Assembly: GCF_016545825.1 (NCBI RefSeq)
Contig: NC_052619.1
Coordinates: forward strand, 52,750,933 to 52,814,932
DNA length: 64,000 nucleotides
From: Eucalyptus grandis
Lineage: Eukaryota; Streptophyta; Magnoliopsida; Myrtales; Myrtaceae
Direction of reading: 5' to 3'
The translations under genes and the position numbers were made by a program. Numbering within the stretch: the first letter of the stretch is position 1; each line of letters begins with the position of its first letter. Positions 35,341-46,349 of this stretch are shown in pieces. The notes under the pieces are model-generated. The model was not told the DNA's origin, did no database searches, and was given only the letters and a program-made list of their open reading frames with translations.

Positions 35341-37955
35341 GGGTCTGCTTGGCAACTTGCCAAACAGTAATAATTTCTATTTTTTTTTTGTTCCCAGGAA
35401 TGGATTTGGAGCAGAAATTTGTTGTGTAAAATTTTTGTTCCCGGGAACAAATTTATAATTTTTTGTTCCTGGAAGTAGATTTGGAATAGAATTGAGAAGT
35501 AAAAAAAAGTTGATTAATTGTTTCCAGGGAACAATTCCAGAATCAAGCAAACCTATATTTTCTATTTTCTCTTCTTTCTTCTTGTTCTTCTTCCCTCTCT
35601 CTTTTTCTTTAACTGCCGCCGCTGCTACAGCCTTCCATCGTTGCCTCTACTGTCCGCCTCCCACAGTTGTTGGTCGTTGGTGACCAGTCCGACGAGCTCA
35701 CTAGAGGTTTGCCAGGCCAGGGCCAGGTCCAACGAGTTCGCCAGTGGCTAAGCGAGCCTCGCTCGAGCCTCCCCGGCCCGGCGAGGCTCGCCCAATCCTG
35801 GCGAGGCTTGGTCGAGCCATGGCCGAGTGAGGCTGGACTTAGCCTAGATCACCACCATTGCCCAAGCCGAGCACCCCCTTCTTTTTGGCCATGGGTTTGA
35901 GGAGCCGCGGTCGCTGCCGTCGAGTTTTCGTTCAAGCCGAGAGCATCCCGTTCTCGGTGCCGTTGTACCGCCGTTGCCATGAACTTGCCGTCGCTGGAAA
36001 TCGGTGAGTTAGGATGTTAATTACAATTAGGGGTGGATTAGTTTAATATTAACGGCAATTAGTATTAGTTAATTTTAGTTTATTCTTAATTACGATTAAG
36101 AATGGTTTAGATTAATTTTAATTGTGATTAGTTTAAATTGCGATTAGTTTAAGTAATTACGATTAAATTAATTAATCGTTGTTAGGTTAATTAATTGAGT
36201 TTAGTTTAATTAATCGTAATTTATTTATTTAAACGTAATTTATTTTCTTATGGTAATTATTTAATTAATCATAATTATTTTAATCAATGTCGATTAATTT
36301 TTAATTAATTATAGTTAGTCTAATTAATCATGCTTAGTTTAATTAATTGTGATTAGCTTAATTTTCTCGATTAGTGTAATTTAATGATGGATTAGTTTAA
36401 TTAAGTGGAATTTTATGCTTGTTTTATTGGATGGATCTATGTATAATTCCGATTATTTGAGTTTGTTATGTTGTGTTATTGGTTGTTTAATGTATATGCT
36501 TTGATTACTATTTCAAAAAAAAAAAAGGTTCTATGGGCAAGAAAAAAAAAAAATTGAGGTGTCTAGTTTAGACGCCGAATCTTCCATGCTAAATAAAATA
36601 ATGGGGTTTTAAAATAAAAGTGTGCAAAGTTTGATGGGTTGATTTTAAATACGTGACCACGTGTGATTATTTTACCGAAATTTTAAATGTAAAGATTTTC
36701 CGAGGTTTGTTATTTAAGCACGAACTCTTTTACACTGGGCTAATTGATGGAAGATAAAAATTGGCTTGTGTGTTGGCATGCTTGTGTGGTCATTTAATTG
36801 AACCCGTCATCCAACGGAAGTTTGGGGGCGATGCCCCATTTTAATCAGATGCCTAGCGGGGGTCTGGTTGCCAAGTCGTAGTTGAGACCGAACCGATGTT
36901 CTTTTATGGAATGCTATCTAGGCGGGGGTTCTAGACAATGCTGTGCCCGATGGGGCAGGACGATGCCCATCATGTCGGAAGACTACCGGCTCTTGTGTTA
37001 GCCGTGGCCCGAGGGTTGTAATAATTGAAACACGTGTGTTGGTAATGCGCATGAAATTTTTAGAATGTGTTTTGATAATTAGTTATGCGTGTTGCACTAT
37101 TATTGCCATGTGAGATGTGCTAATATGCAGGGGTGTGCCAAGGTGAGATAAGTTTTTATGTGGTGTGTGTTTAGGTTGCTTCCGAGATGAATTTGCATCC
37201 TAATCGAGGTTTAGGCTGTTAACTCGCTGAGATTTATATCTTACCCTACTGTTGTTAAATATTTTCAGGGCCATAGTGTGGGGAACTGTTAAGTGCAGCT
37301 ATGGTGGGCGTGAGATGCGACATGTTTTGGCTGGTCTTGCTGTTAGTGAAGCTAGTGTTAACCCTCACCTTTCTGACCCTTTTTGCTTATAGGTCGTGCA
37401 GGAGTTACATTTTGTTGTAGGCATGTAAATGTTAAACTCGTTGGGTTAACAAGTGAATAAATAAATGTGCGACTTTTGGAAATCGTTTGTTGTATTTTAC
37501 TATCCTGTTTTGTTGATTGGTTGGGTGTTTATTTAATTCATTTCCGCATGTGTTTAACCAAAAGATAAAAAGAATGGGTCGGTGACGCGTTCTGAAATAT
37601 CGCATTTTTAATCGACCATCATTCGCATGCTCAAGGTTCGAGACATGACGTTGCTGGTCATCCCAAAGCTGGCGACCGGCAACCTTGAAGCAGAAGAAGA
37701 AGAGAAATAAAGGAAAAGAAGAAAAGAAGAAAAAAAAAATGAAAAAGTAATAAAATTATTTAAAAATCAAAAGAATATGATTTGAAGTAGAAATTTTGAG
37801 GACGGTGCCAAATACAATTCTATTCCGGGAATTGGAATTTTGAACAATTACCAAATATCTTAAAATGCTTAGAAATTATTCCCGGAATAGAATAAAAAAG
37901 AATTATTTCTTATCAGAAATTGTTCCTAAGAACAAAAGCATTACCAAATGCGGCC
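35341..37955. mobile_element. Harbinger-like non-autonomous element with nested insertion
   Basis: Left end GGGTCTGCTTGGCAAC and the inverted right end GGCCGCATTTGGTAATGC are of the PIF/Harbinger (Tourist) type. TAA flanks both ends (35338-35340 and 37956-37958), the 3-bp target expected for this superfamily. Subterminal arms share inverted phrases on ttcccgggaac/attcccggaatag. The GC-rich interior has gagctc/gaggctcgcc-type repeats. A member of the 3.4-kb LTR family is nested inside. No transposase ORF. Confidence 0.65.
35850..37648 (-). mobile_element. Nested LTR-family member, boundaries approximate
   Basis: From 36800 to 37640 the sequence parallels 28640-29560, sharing ctaggcgggggttctagaca, the phrase taataattg followed by aacacgtgtgttgg, and taaaaagaatgggt. 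The stretch 36000-36480 is the AT-rich part, and 35900-36005 matches the edge of the GC-rich part seen near 50400. The right end near 37648 (gacatgacg) is a degenerate form of the GGCGTGACA terminus. The left limit could not be fixed. Confidence 0.5.
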
Positions 37956-39302
37956 TAACTCAATTAGCATTTTCAAATTCCCAATTGAACTCAAAAGCCT
38001 CTCCAAAGACTAGCAAAAGTTTGGTGAAACCTCTCCAATGACTATAATGATTAGAAAATTATATATTGACTCCCCATGATCTCAAGTATGAAAGTTCTCT
38101 ATTTCAAATAATATTTTTTGGAGGTGTGGCTCTTCATTATATTGGTCAATGCTTGTGGATTATCTATTGCAAAAGAAAAGAAAGAGCAAAAATATGAGAA
38201 CTCGCAGACAATGTGAGATTATTCCATGTTAAATTTTGAGAATTGTAAAAAAAAAATGCCATACTACTATTCATTTGAAATTAGATGAGTTGGGTCATTA
38301 TTTCATATTTACTGCAACATTGGATAATGTTAGACCAAATCCATTTGCAACTGGAAACATTTTTTTAGTACAATTAAGAATTGTTGTGCCTCCTCTCCAA
38401 CTTCTGTGAATCAAACTTAAGAGCCATGCTTTACTCAAAAAACAAATTGGACATGCGTTTACTGACGTAGAGTATCCATCTCCTTCATGTCGCAATTTTG
38501 TGTTGGTTATTGTAGAAGAGGAGATGCCATAAGCGCTGAGATACTTGCATACACATTGTAACAGCCACTTTGACATATATAATATAATGAAGTTAATGTT
38601 CTCCTACATGAATAATGGGCATCGACGAATTTCAAATGCGGTAAGTCAAAGTAGCAATTTATAAGGTATCTCAGATAATTCACTACATAATAAATTGACA
38701 AAATAATGCACTTGGAATTTATATAATTTGACCTGACCTCACTAGGTAAGTTAATTAGCAATTCAAAGCCACTGAAACATCTAAACCAAACCAAAACAAA
38801 ACAAAGAAGATCTGAACAAGGGTACGTGCAGAACTAAATCACTAATCTAAACCTACTTATAATTGATATGTATAACAGAATAGGAAGCACTTCTTATCAG
38901 AAAAAAAGTACTCAGGAGAGTAGGTGTCCATTATATTTTCTTGTGCAGAAATTTGCCAAGTTTGATCAAACAACTCCATGATGTTCTGAGTTTCCAATCT
39001 CCCGTGGTGAATGCCTACCCGATCTGACTGAATTGAGGTCATACAGCAATCCCTTTTTAAGGCAGGAAGTCCATGTCAGACTTTCCCTTCCATCTTGGTA
39101 GTTTGTAGATGTATTCTTCTTTTAAGATGGAGATTCTTGATGTTTGTCCGTTAAGACCAGCATGCGAATCGAACAAAGTCAACCCCGAAATCATGCACCG
39201 CTTATCAACTACTCAGTGGTTCACACCAATAGCTCTTACAATACCTTCTCTCCATGTGTAGTCCTCCGAGATGTACTAACTGAGATACACTCCTTTCATC
39301 AC
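37956..39302. other. Intergenic, no gene recognised
   Basis: Part of 38200-38300 weakly resembles 7620-7730, the block A flank. The minus-strand ORF at 38857-39042 is open for 61 residues but has no motif I know. Confidence 0.4.
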
Positions 39303-39305
39303 TTA

Positions 39306-40302
39306 GGCTCCGTTCATTTTATGAAAAATAATTTTCAGAAAAATATTTTCCGTATTTTCCGATGTTCATTTCACGGAAAATGAACTAATTGTGAAAAACA
39401 TTTTCCATCAAGGAAAAAAAGTCTTCTATAAAAAGGAGAAAATGTTTTCCACTTTTAAAATTGAGGAAAACATTTTCCTTGCTCACTCTCTTGTCTCATA
39501 CCCTGCTAATCTCCTTCTATCTTGTTTTCCTTTTTAATAATCCAAATTTTAAATTATTTTTATTTTTGTTTTTCTTCTTTTTTTCTCCTTTTCTTTTCTT
39601 TCTTCCTTTTATTTTTTGCACCTTCTTCTTTGGCTGGTCACCGGCCAACATGACTACAACCGGCGATCGGCTACGGGCGAGCCTTGAGCTCGCTGGCCTT
39701 AAGTGAGATCAAGGCTCGTCGCCGTCGGCCTTGGGCCTCACCTGGCTCATCAATCTCTGGCGAGCGGTGAGCTCAAGGCTCGCTGACCTCTAGTGAGCTC
39801 GAGCTTCCTACTCACCGTTTGGCGGGCGGCGGCGAGCGCGAGCCTGCGGCAAGCGGCGAGTTAGAGGCTGGGAGCTCGAGCTCGCCGGTTGCTAAATCGG
39901 CAAGCTAGCGAGGAGTTCAAGCCGGCAAGCTCCACCTCGCCGCCATCGGCCGTTGCCATGGCCAGCGATCGGCCAAAGAAGAAGAAGAAGAAGAAGATAA
40001 AAATAAGGAAAAGAAAAGAGAAATAAAAAATAATTAAAACATCAATTTGTTTAAAAAAATAAAAAAATCGATCTTGTTAAAAAAATTAAAAATCAATTTT
40101 AAAAAATAAAATGAAAATAAAATTCTTGAAAAAAAGATGCATAAAGAAAAGTTTTTTTTTTTTTACCGTACAACAAAAAACATTTTCCACGTCATTTTCA
40201 AATTTTACACGAACACTAGAAAATAATGACATTTTCCTGAAAAATGACTTTCCAAAAAATATTTTCCAAAAATACTATATTTTCTGTGAAATGAACGAAC
40301 CC
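39306..40302. mobile_element. Harbinger-like element, TTA target duplication
   Basis: The ends GGCTCCGTTCATTT and, inverted, GGGTTCGTTCATTT are flanked by TTA on both sides (39303-39305 and 40303-40305). Subterminal DNA is rich in GAAAATATTTTCC-type short palindromes. The centre (39640-39980) is GC-rich with repeated gagctcgc/ctcgccg phrases. It is 997 bp with no transposase, so it is non-autonomous. The layout parallels the element at 35341. Confidence 0.7.
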
Positions 40303-40305
40303 TTA

Positions 40306-40994
40306 ATTCGAATCATTTTACTGTTTCCACTGCTCCATGGCTTATTGCAGCATCATTATTTGGGCTGCCCTTTCCAGTGATCTATCTTGTGCTTATTGGA
40401 CTCCTCTAGAAGAAATCTTTGAACGGAATAGCAGAAACAATGATGGTAGCATATAAATATTTCACTTTCAAAGTGAATGAGTGGTGCATGAGCCTGATCC
40501 AAAAAGGAGTGATCTATAAATCTGTTTTGTGCTTATAAAATTTGACTTAAGTCGAATGAGGTGTTGATGTGTTTATGTTACCAATAAAAGAAGAGGTTTG
40601 ATGACTGGTTTCTATAAAATTGATTAATTTACTCTTCATAATTTTCTCTCGAGTTTCTCTTACTATTTAACTTCCACCTTTTTGTTTTGTGTAAACTTTT
40701 CTGTGCTTTTATAAACATTTGACTACGAACATAAATCTGTGAGAGCCACCAAACATCGCACATGCCACGCATCGGGGTTCTTATATTATATTGTCTGCGT
40801 GAACTAATTGTGATTTAAGGAAAAAAAAATCTTTCACATTCTTTGATAATTTGAAAATGACATTTTGTGACTTTTGGTGTGTGAGGCTACAAACTCTTTT
40901 TACTTCAAACATAGCCAATGAAAAACTCCATCGACTTTTGCTCTCAAAGATTATGGACCTTTTTACTCGTTTAAATATTTTACATGCAAAGTAT
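40306..40994. other. Spacer at the truncated end of the copia element
   Basis: No gene and no second LTR matching 45812-46171 could be found here. The ORF at 40781-41098 is a shadow of reverse transcriptase in another frame. Confidence 0.55.
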
Positions 40995-42119
40995 TCAATC
41001 CCAATGATTGTACAACTCATATAAACCTGGATTACTCTGATATCTTCCCAACATTCCCACAGCAAAAGCGATGTCAGGTCGAGTGCAAGCCTGAGCATAC
41101 ATCAAGCTTCCAACAGCAGAAGCATATGGAATGTTGTACATTTGTTCCATTTTTAGATCGTTCTTCGGACATTGGTTCAAATTGAACATGTCACCCTTCA
41201 CAATGGGTGTTATACTTGGTGAACAATCTTTTATCCGAAATCTCTCTAGAACCTTATTGATGTAGGTTTCTTGAGATAGTCCTAAAATTCCTCGAGGTCT
41301 ATCTCTATAGATCTTAATGCCAATAACATAATATGTCTCACCCATATCCTTCATGTCAAAACTCTTAGAGAGGAATTGTTTCACCTCATGTAGCAATCCC
41401 TTATCATTGGTTGCAAGTAATATATCATCCACATACAGTACAAGGAAACAAATTTTACTCCCACTAACATTTTGGTATATACATTGATCCATGACATTCT
41501 CTATAAAACCAAATGAAGAGATAACATCATGAAACCTTAAGTACAATTGGCGGGATGCTTGTTTCAAACCATATATAGATTTCTTAAGCTTGCACACCAA
41601 ATGCTCACATTTACTAGAGGAGAATCCTTCAGGTTGTTTCATGTAAACCTCCTCCTCTAGTTCTCTATTGAGGAACGCCGTTTTTACATCCATCTGATGT
41701 AATTCCATATCAAAATGGGCAACCAAAGTCAAAACAATACGAAGAGAATCTTTCTTAGATATAGGAGAAAAAGTCTCCGTGTAATCGATTCCTTCCTTTT
41801 GAGTGAATCCTTTGGCAACAAGTCTAGTTTTATATCTTTCAATGTTACCCAATGAATCCTTCTTAGTTTTGAAGACCCATTTACAACCAATGGCCTTCGC
41901 ACCATCAGGTAACTGAACCAAATCCTAGACTTTGTTAGATGCCATATAACTCATCTCTTCCTTCATGGCATTGTACCACAAATTGGATTTATCACTATCC
42001 ATGGCTTGTGAAAACGTTTCAGGATCATTCTCAGCTCCAATATTGTAGTCAGACTCTTGTAAATACACAATATAATCACTAGGAATAGCCGATTTCTTTA
42101 TTCTAGAAGATCTTCTCAA
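40995..42119 (-). pseudogene. copia pol: linker and reverse transcriptase
   Basis: Two open pieces in one frame (42119-41925 and 41921-40995) are separated by a stop where a Trp codon is usual (before DLVQLPDG). Motifs are CKWVFKTKKDSLGNIERYK, RLVAKGFTQKEGIDYTETFS, QMDVKTAFLNRELEEEVYM and the catalytic YVDDILLA. The tail TRPDIAFAVGMLGRYQSNPG is the bridge to RNase H, after which the sequence is unrelated. The copia assignment is secure; the enzyme cannot be made intact. Confidence 0.9.
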
Positions 42120-43741
42120 TGTTGCATCAACATTCTCTTGAGGAGCGTGTTGCTCAACTGGTTGTTCAACAGTTTCTGTAATTGCTGAACAACTGGATCT
42201 ACTAGATCAATATCAGCAGGTTGTGGAACTTCAACGATTGGTTGTTCAATAGTCGGTTGAACTGAAGGGGCATTAAGAGCAACAACCAATCTTAAACTTG
42301 AGATGGAAAGTTGAGTGTCTAAATGATCTTCCTTAGGAACAAGATCCCTCAGTCGATCGCTCTCACTGATCAAGTCATTTTCAAGAAATTTAGCATTTCT
42401 TGATTCCACAATCCTAGTGGTATGAGATGGACAATAAAACCTATATCCCTTAGACCTTTCGGCATATCTAATGAAATACCCACTTATGGTCCTTGGGTCC
42501 AACTTCTTTTCTTGTGGATTATAAATTCTCATTTTAGACGGGCATCCCCAAATGCGCACATGATGTAAACTCGGTTTCCAACCCTTAAATAACTCAAAAT
42601 GTGTCTTTGGGACAACCTTGGTCGGAACTCGGTTTAATATGTACACTGCCGTCTTAAGTGCTTCAGTCCATAAGAATTTAAGAAGTTTGGAGCTGCTAAG
42701 CATACTACGCACCATGTCTAATAATGTCCGATTTCTTCTTTCCGCTACGCCATTTTGGTCCAGAGAACCAGGCATAGTATATTGGGCAACTATCCCATGC
42801 TCTTGAAGAAATCTTGCAAATGGACCAGGTGCTTGTCCATCTTTAGTGTATCTACCATAAAATTCTCCATCTCTATATGATCTCACGATCTTAATTTGCT
42901 TATTGCATTGTTTCTCTACTTCTGCCTTAAATACCTTAAAGGCATCTAATGCTTCATATTTATTATGAATCAAGTAGAGATACATATAACGTGAATAATC
43001 ATCTATAAATGAGATGAAGTATTTCTGACCACATGAGTCTATATCCGGACTATAAATATCTGTGTATATGATTTCTAATATTTTTGTACTCCTCTTGGCA
43101 CCTTTCTTTGTTTTGTTAGTCTGCTTTCCCTTTATGCAGTCCACACAAGTATCACAATCAGTAAAATCTAAAGTACCTAGTACTCCATCATTTACTAATC
43201 GCTTAATTCTTTCTATGGAGATATGTCCCAATCTCCGGTGCCACAACATAAAGGAATGTTCTTTCACAACACATCGTTTCATATCAGCTTTATTATGAAC
43301 ATGCATCGCATCATAATAGGCATTGTCTTGTAAATTAATTCGAAAAAGACCATCAGAAAAAGTACCACTCCCGACAATTTCAGATTTAAATGATAAATAT
43401 AAGTTTGAATTTGAGAAGTTAAAAGAGTATCCCAAAGGTACAAATCTTGAAACTAAAATTAAGTTTCTAGAAAAACTAGGAACATAAAATGTCTTTTCCA
43501 AATCTAAAACAAAACCACTATTGAGAACTAGTCTATATGTCCTAATAGCTTCCACATGTGAACGCATCTTGTTTCCTGAATAGATGCTTTGTTCACTTCT
43601 CACTGGCTTCCTGTGGTTTTGAAAACCCTGCAAGGAATTCGAAATATGGATTGTTGATCTAGAATCAATCCACCAAGTGTTGTGACTTACATCAGTCATA
43701 TTAGATTCATAACAAACACAAGAGATTGGATTACCTTTCTT
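42116..43741 (-). pseudogene. copia pol: protease end and integrase
   Basis: The open part is 43699-42116. It begins with the protease motif WWIDSRSTIHIS, in which the catalytic DSG triad is changed to DSR. Next come the GAG-pre-integrase zinc region (LWHRRLGHIS, then DTCVDCIKGK) and the integrase core with TDIYSP, FIDDYSRYMYLYL and NGVAERRNRTL, which supply the D, D and E residues. A C-terminal GKGYRFYCP-like part (RSKGYRFYCP) follows. A frameshift near 42190 separates it from the next piece. The protease change alone would disable processing. Confidence 0.88.
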
Positions 43742-43744
43742 CTC

Positions 43745-44509
43745 AAGCTAAGCCTTAAATTTGACACAATCCTTCCTTATATACCCCTTCTGTCTACAGA
43801 AAAAACACTTGGATTCTTTCTTAATGTCAGCTTGGGGAGGTATTTTACATTTTCTCTTATGCTTGCCATAGCCCTTATTCTTTCTTTGTGTTGCCAAATG
43901 AGCACTTTCTCCCAATTCCATAATCAGTCTTTCTTCCTCTTGAATACACATGGTCATGAGTTCATTAATTGACCATTTATTCTTATGTGTGTTATAAGAG
44001 ATCTTGAAAGGTGTATACTATTGTGGGAGAGTGTTCAGAGTATAATACACAAGGAAGGATTCATATATCTCAACCTCAAGATTCTTAAGCTGAGCTGCAA
44101 TGTTCCTCATTTGCATGATGTGCTCACGCACACCTCTAACACTAGTGAGCTTCAATGATGAAAACTTCATAATTAGGGTCATGGCATGCGCATTCTCAGA
44201 ACTTTCAAACTGCGCATCTATGGCCTCCAATAAAGCCTTAGCATTGCTATGTTGAGAAACTGAACCACGAATACTAGGAGATATCTTAGCTCTTATAAAC
44301 ATGGCACAAACGCGGTTGGACCGCTCTCATTGGTTATAAAGAGCTATCTTAGCTGGAGTGATCAAATCAGTAGGAGCAGGTGGTTCGTCTTTTCTTATAG
44401 CATAGTCAATGTCCATCCACCCTAATTGAAGAAGAACTGACTCCTTCTAAACTTTATAGTTCTCACCATTCAGTATAGGAATATCAAACTTAAATTCAGA
44501 GAAATTCAT
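43745..44509 (-). pseudogene. copia gag with zinc knuckle
   Basis: Translation starts at ATG 44509 (MNFSEFKFDIPILNGENYK). The frame is interrupted by stops at two usual Trp positions, one after ENYKV and one after ALYNQ, and another after TLPQ. The open part 44302-44018 carries the UBN2-type capsid region, and 43957-43748 carries the nucleocapsid. The zinc knuckle reads CFFCRQKGYIRKDC, where Tyr replaces the expected His of CX2CX4HX4C. A further stop after VKFKA separates gag from protease. Confidence 0.8.
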
Positions 44510-45059
44510 AGGTTGCGAAACTGCATATCAAATAATCATACTTATGTCACAAAATTTGAGGCAAATATAAATAAATCATATTTTACCAATGTAAATATGT
44601 CACAATATGAATCACATAACATAAAAACTACATGTGGGCTAAGTTTTTAATTTAAATAGATTCATAATTACTTCATGAAGAAACTACCATATTATATGCC
44701 TTTTTTTAATCCTGTGGGTAAATTAAGAAAAATAATATGATATTTCATCCTAATTAATCATATTAATATAATGAAAATTCCTGTGAGATAAAATTCATCA
44801 TATTAATATAATTAATTACAATCAATGTCCATTTCTAAATATGATCCGGTGGCTTTTAATATATAATTTAATTAATTAAAGATGCTGTGGCCACTCCTAA
44901 TTAATTAAATATATGGACCATTGGACATTTAATTTCATGCACAAAATATTCATGAAATACATGAAATGACAAAAATAGTAAATAAAATCATTGAAGGGCA
45001 GAACAGTAAATAAATTGGCCAAGGGCATGATTGCAAAAATTTTAAAAATTTTGGGGCAA

Positions 45060-45450
45060 AAGTGTTAAAAAAGGAGCTGCGCAGAGGAGACGTCGGGCGC
45101 GTGCCTGGCACGTGCCCGTTCCGCGGGAAGCGTGTGGTCCACACGCACGCGGTTCATCGCGCGGGCGCATGCCCCGCAAACGCGCCGTTCGGCATGCGGC
45201 GCGCGTGCAACGCAGTGCTGGCTAATGCCGCGCGCATGGATCCCACGTGCGCAGTGGTTGAGCGCGCGTGAGAGCGCGTGGCGCGTGGATTCCACGCGCC
45301 TACAACCGCAGCATGCGCGTGGGCTCCACGCCCCTTCTTCCTCACGCAAACAAAAGCCTTTTCGCGGTTTTTCGCCATTTTCAGCCGCGATTTCACCATG
45401 GTTTCTTTTCCGGCAGCCCATCCCAGACAGAAATAAATAATGGGTTTTGA
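45060..45450. other. GC-rich leader of the copia element
   Basis: This stretch is dense in GCGCGTG and CACGCG phrases, in strong contrast to AT-rich DNA on both sides. It lies between the primer-binding site and gag, in the untranslated leader. Overlapping ORFs on both strands are composition artefacts (Arg/Ala/His-rich). Confidence 0.6.
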
Positions 45451-45796
45451 AGAGCATGCCGGTACGATCACATGGGTCTAAGTTTCGGTGAAAATGAGCA
45501 AAAATTGGCCCCAAAATCAGACGAAAATTTCCCAAAACACAATTCTTTCAACCACCGCGACTTCCGCCGCCCGATTAGCCTCCGGCGAACACCGATATGC
45601 CAAAATAACTCATGACTAATATTCCTCATGGCGGTGCGACCGTGCGAGTCCGAAAATAAAGGGGTGGGTCGTCGGAATTTGGGAGTTTCTCTATTGGCTT
45701 CAAAACTCCGAATTACTGTTCATGTTAAAAAAAGCCCAAAAGCACACCGAAAAATCACAAAAAAATACAACAAAGCAAGGCAGAGGCTTTTAACCT

Positions 45797-45809
45797 GGCT
45801 CTAATACCA
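45797..45809 (-). promoter_or_regulatory. Primer-binding site (initiator tRNA-Met)
   Basis: The minus strand reads TGGTATTAGAGCC, starting three bases after the LTR end. The canonical site complementary to the 3' end of initiator tRNA-Met is TGGTATCAGAGC, so one base differs. Confidence 0.85.
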
Positions 45810-45811
45810 AA

Positions 45812-46171
45812 TGTTAGATAAAATAATTCATATGCGGAAGCCAGGATCAATTGAAGACAAATCTCCAGCCATTGTTCTTGTTCGCGTTCGTTAGAAAAAC
45901 CTGAAATCAAAGAAAAATTAGGGACACTTTACTATCCAATTCACTCTCGTACGATAGTGTATTCTAAATGAGAGAGTTTGAGTTAGACCTTGTCATCACC
46001 CTTCAAAATTGAACATACGTTCCTATTTATACCATTTTCCATCAAAACGGTAACCAATGGGCGGTTGTCACGAAAGGATGCGAAGTGTGGAAAATTGCAT
46101 TCGTCGAATAATCGCAACTTTAAGAGAAAATGTGGGTCTAAAAAATGTGGGATCACAAAAAATAAATAACA
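45812..46171 (-). repeat. 5' long terminal repeat of the copia element
   Basis: On the minus strand it runs from TGTTATTT to TCTAACA, giving TG...CA ends and 360 bp. The inner edge is fixed by the primer-binding site. The outer edge is inferred from the TG and from the abrupt start of coding-like DNA at 46172. No partner LTR exists in the window. Confidence 0.7.
46022..46035 (-). promoter_or_regulatory. LTR TATA box
   Basis: The minus strand reads GGTATAAATAGG inside the LTR, a good plant TATA box about 215 bases before the primer-binding site. Confidence 0.6.
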
Positions 46172-46349
46172 GTTCAGTTATGTCCTTAACATCAGCCGCA
46201 GTTCCTGTATCCTGGCTCGCCGCATTATTGATTTCTTGTTGCACGAGTAATGCCGCACCACTACCAATTGCTCCCATCTGAGGAACGTTCTGTTCCACTT
46301 GTTTGTTCTTCTCGGGATTGGCGCTCGAAACTCCTGCTTTTGGGAAAAA
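46172..46349 (-). pseudogene. Host exon fragment cut by the copia LTR
   Basis: After a possible acceptor (CCCAAAAG) the minus strand is open and reads SSANPEKNKQVEQNVPQMG, GSGAALLVQQEINNAASQ and DTGTAADVKDITEL. It then meets the TG of the LTR at 46171. Composition and low repeat content look like a real, conserved plant exon rather than transposon sequence. I do not recognise the family. The rest of the gene is not visible downstream of the element, so this is probably a stranded exon. Confidence 0.4.

Larger units (their letters stand above)
40995..46171 (-). mobile_element. Ty1/copia retrotransposon, 3'-truncated and inactive
   Basis: On the minus strand the order is 5' LTR (46171-45812), primer-binding site, GC-rich leader, gag, protease, integrase and reverse transcriptase, the copia order. 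The reading frame is broken by several in-frame stops and at least one frameshift. Sequence similarity ends right after the SNPG motif that precedes RNase H. RNase H, polypurine tract and 3' LTR are therefore missing. The 5' LTR abuts coding-like host DNA at 46172. Confidence 0.9.

Noticed and set aside
38857..39042. 61-codon minus-strand ORF beginning with Ile/Gln/Ser-rich sequence
   Set aside because: It is open but short, with no recognisable motif, splice context or second copy.
45065..45535. 156-codon minus-strand ORF and overlapping plus-strand ORFs
   Set aside because: Stops are rare because of GC-richness in the copia leader; no motif, and all frames are similarly open.
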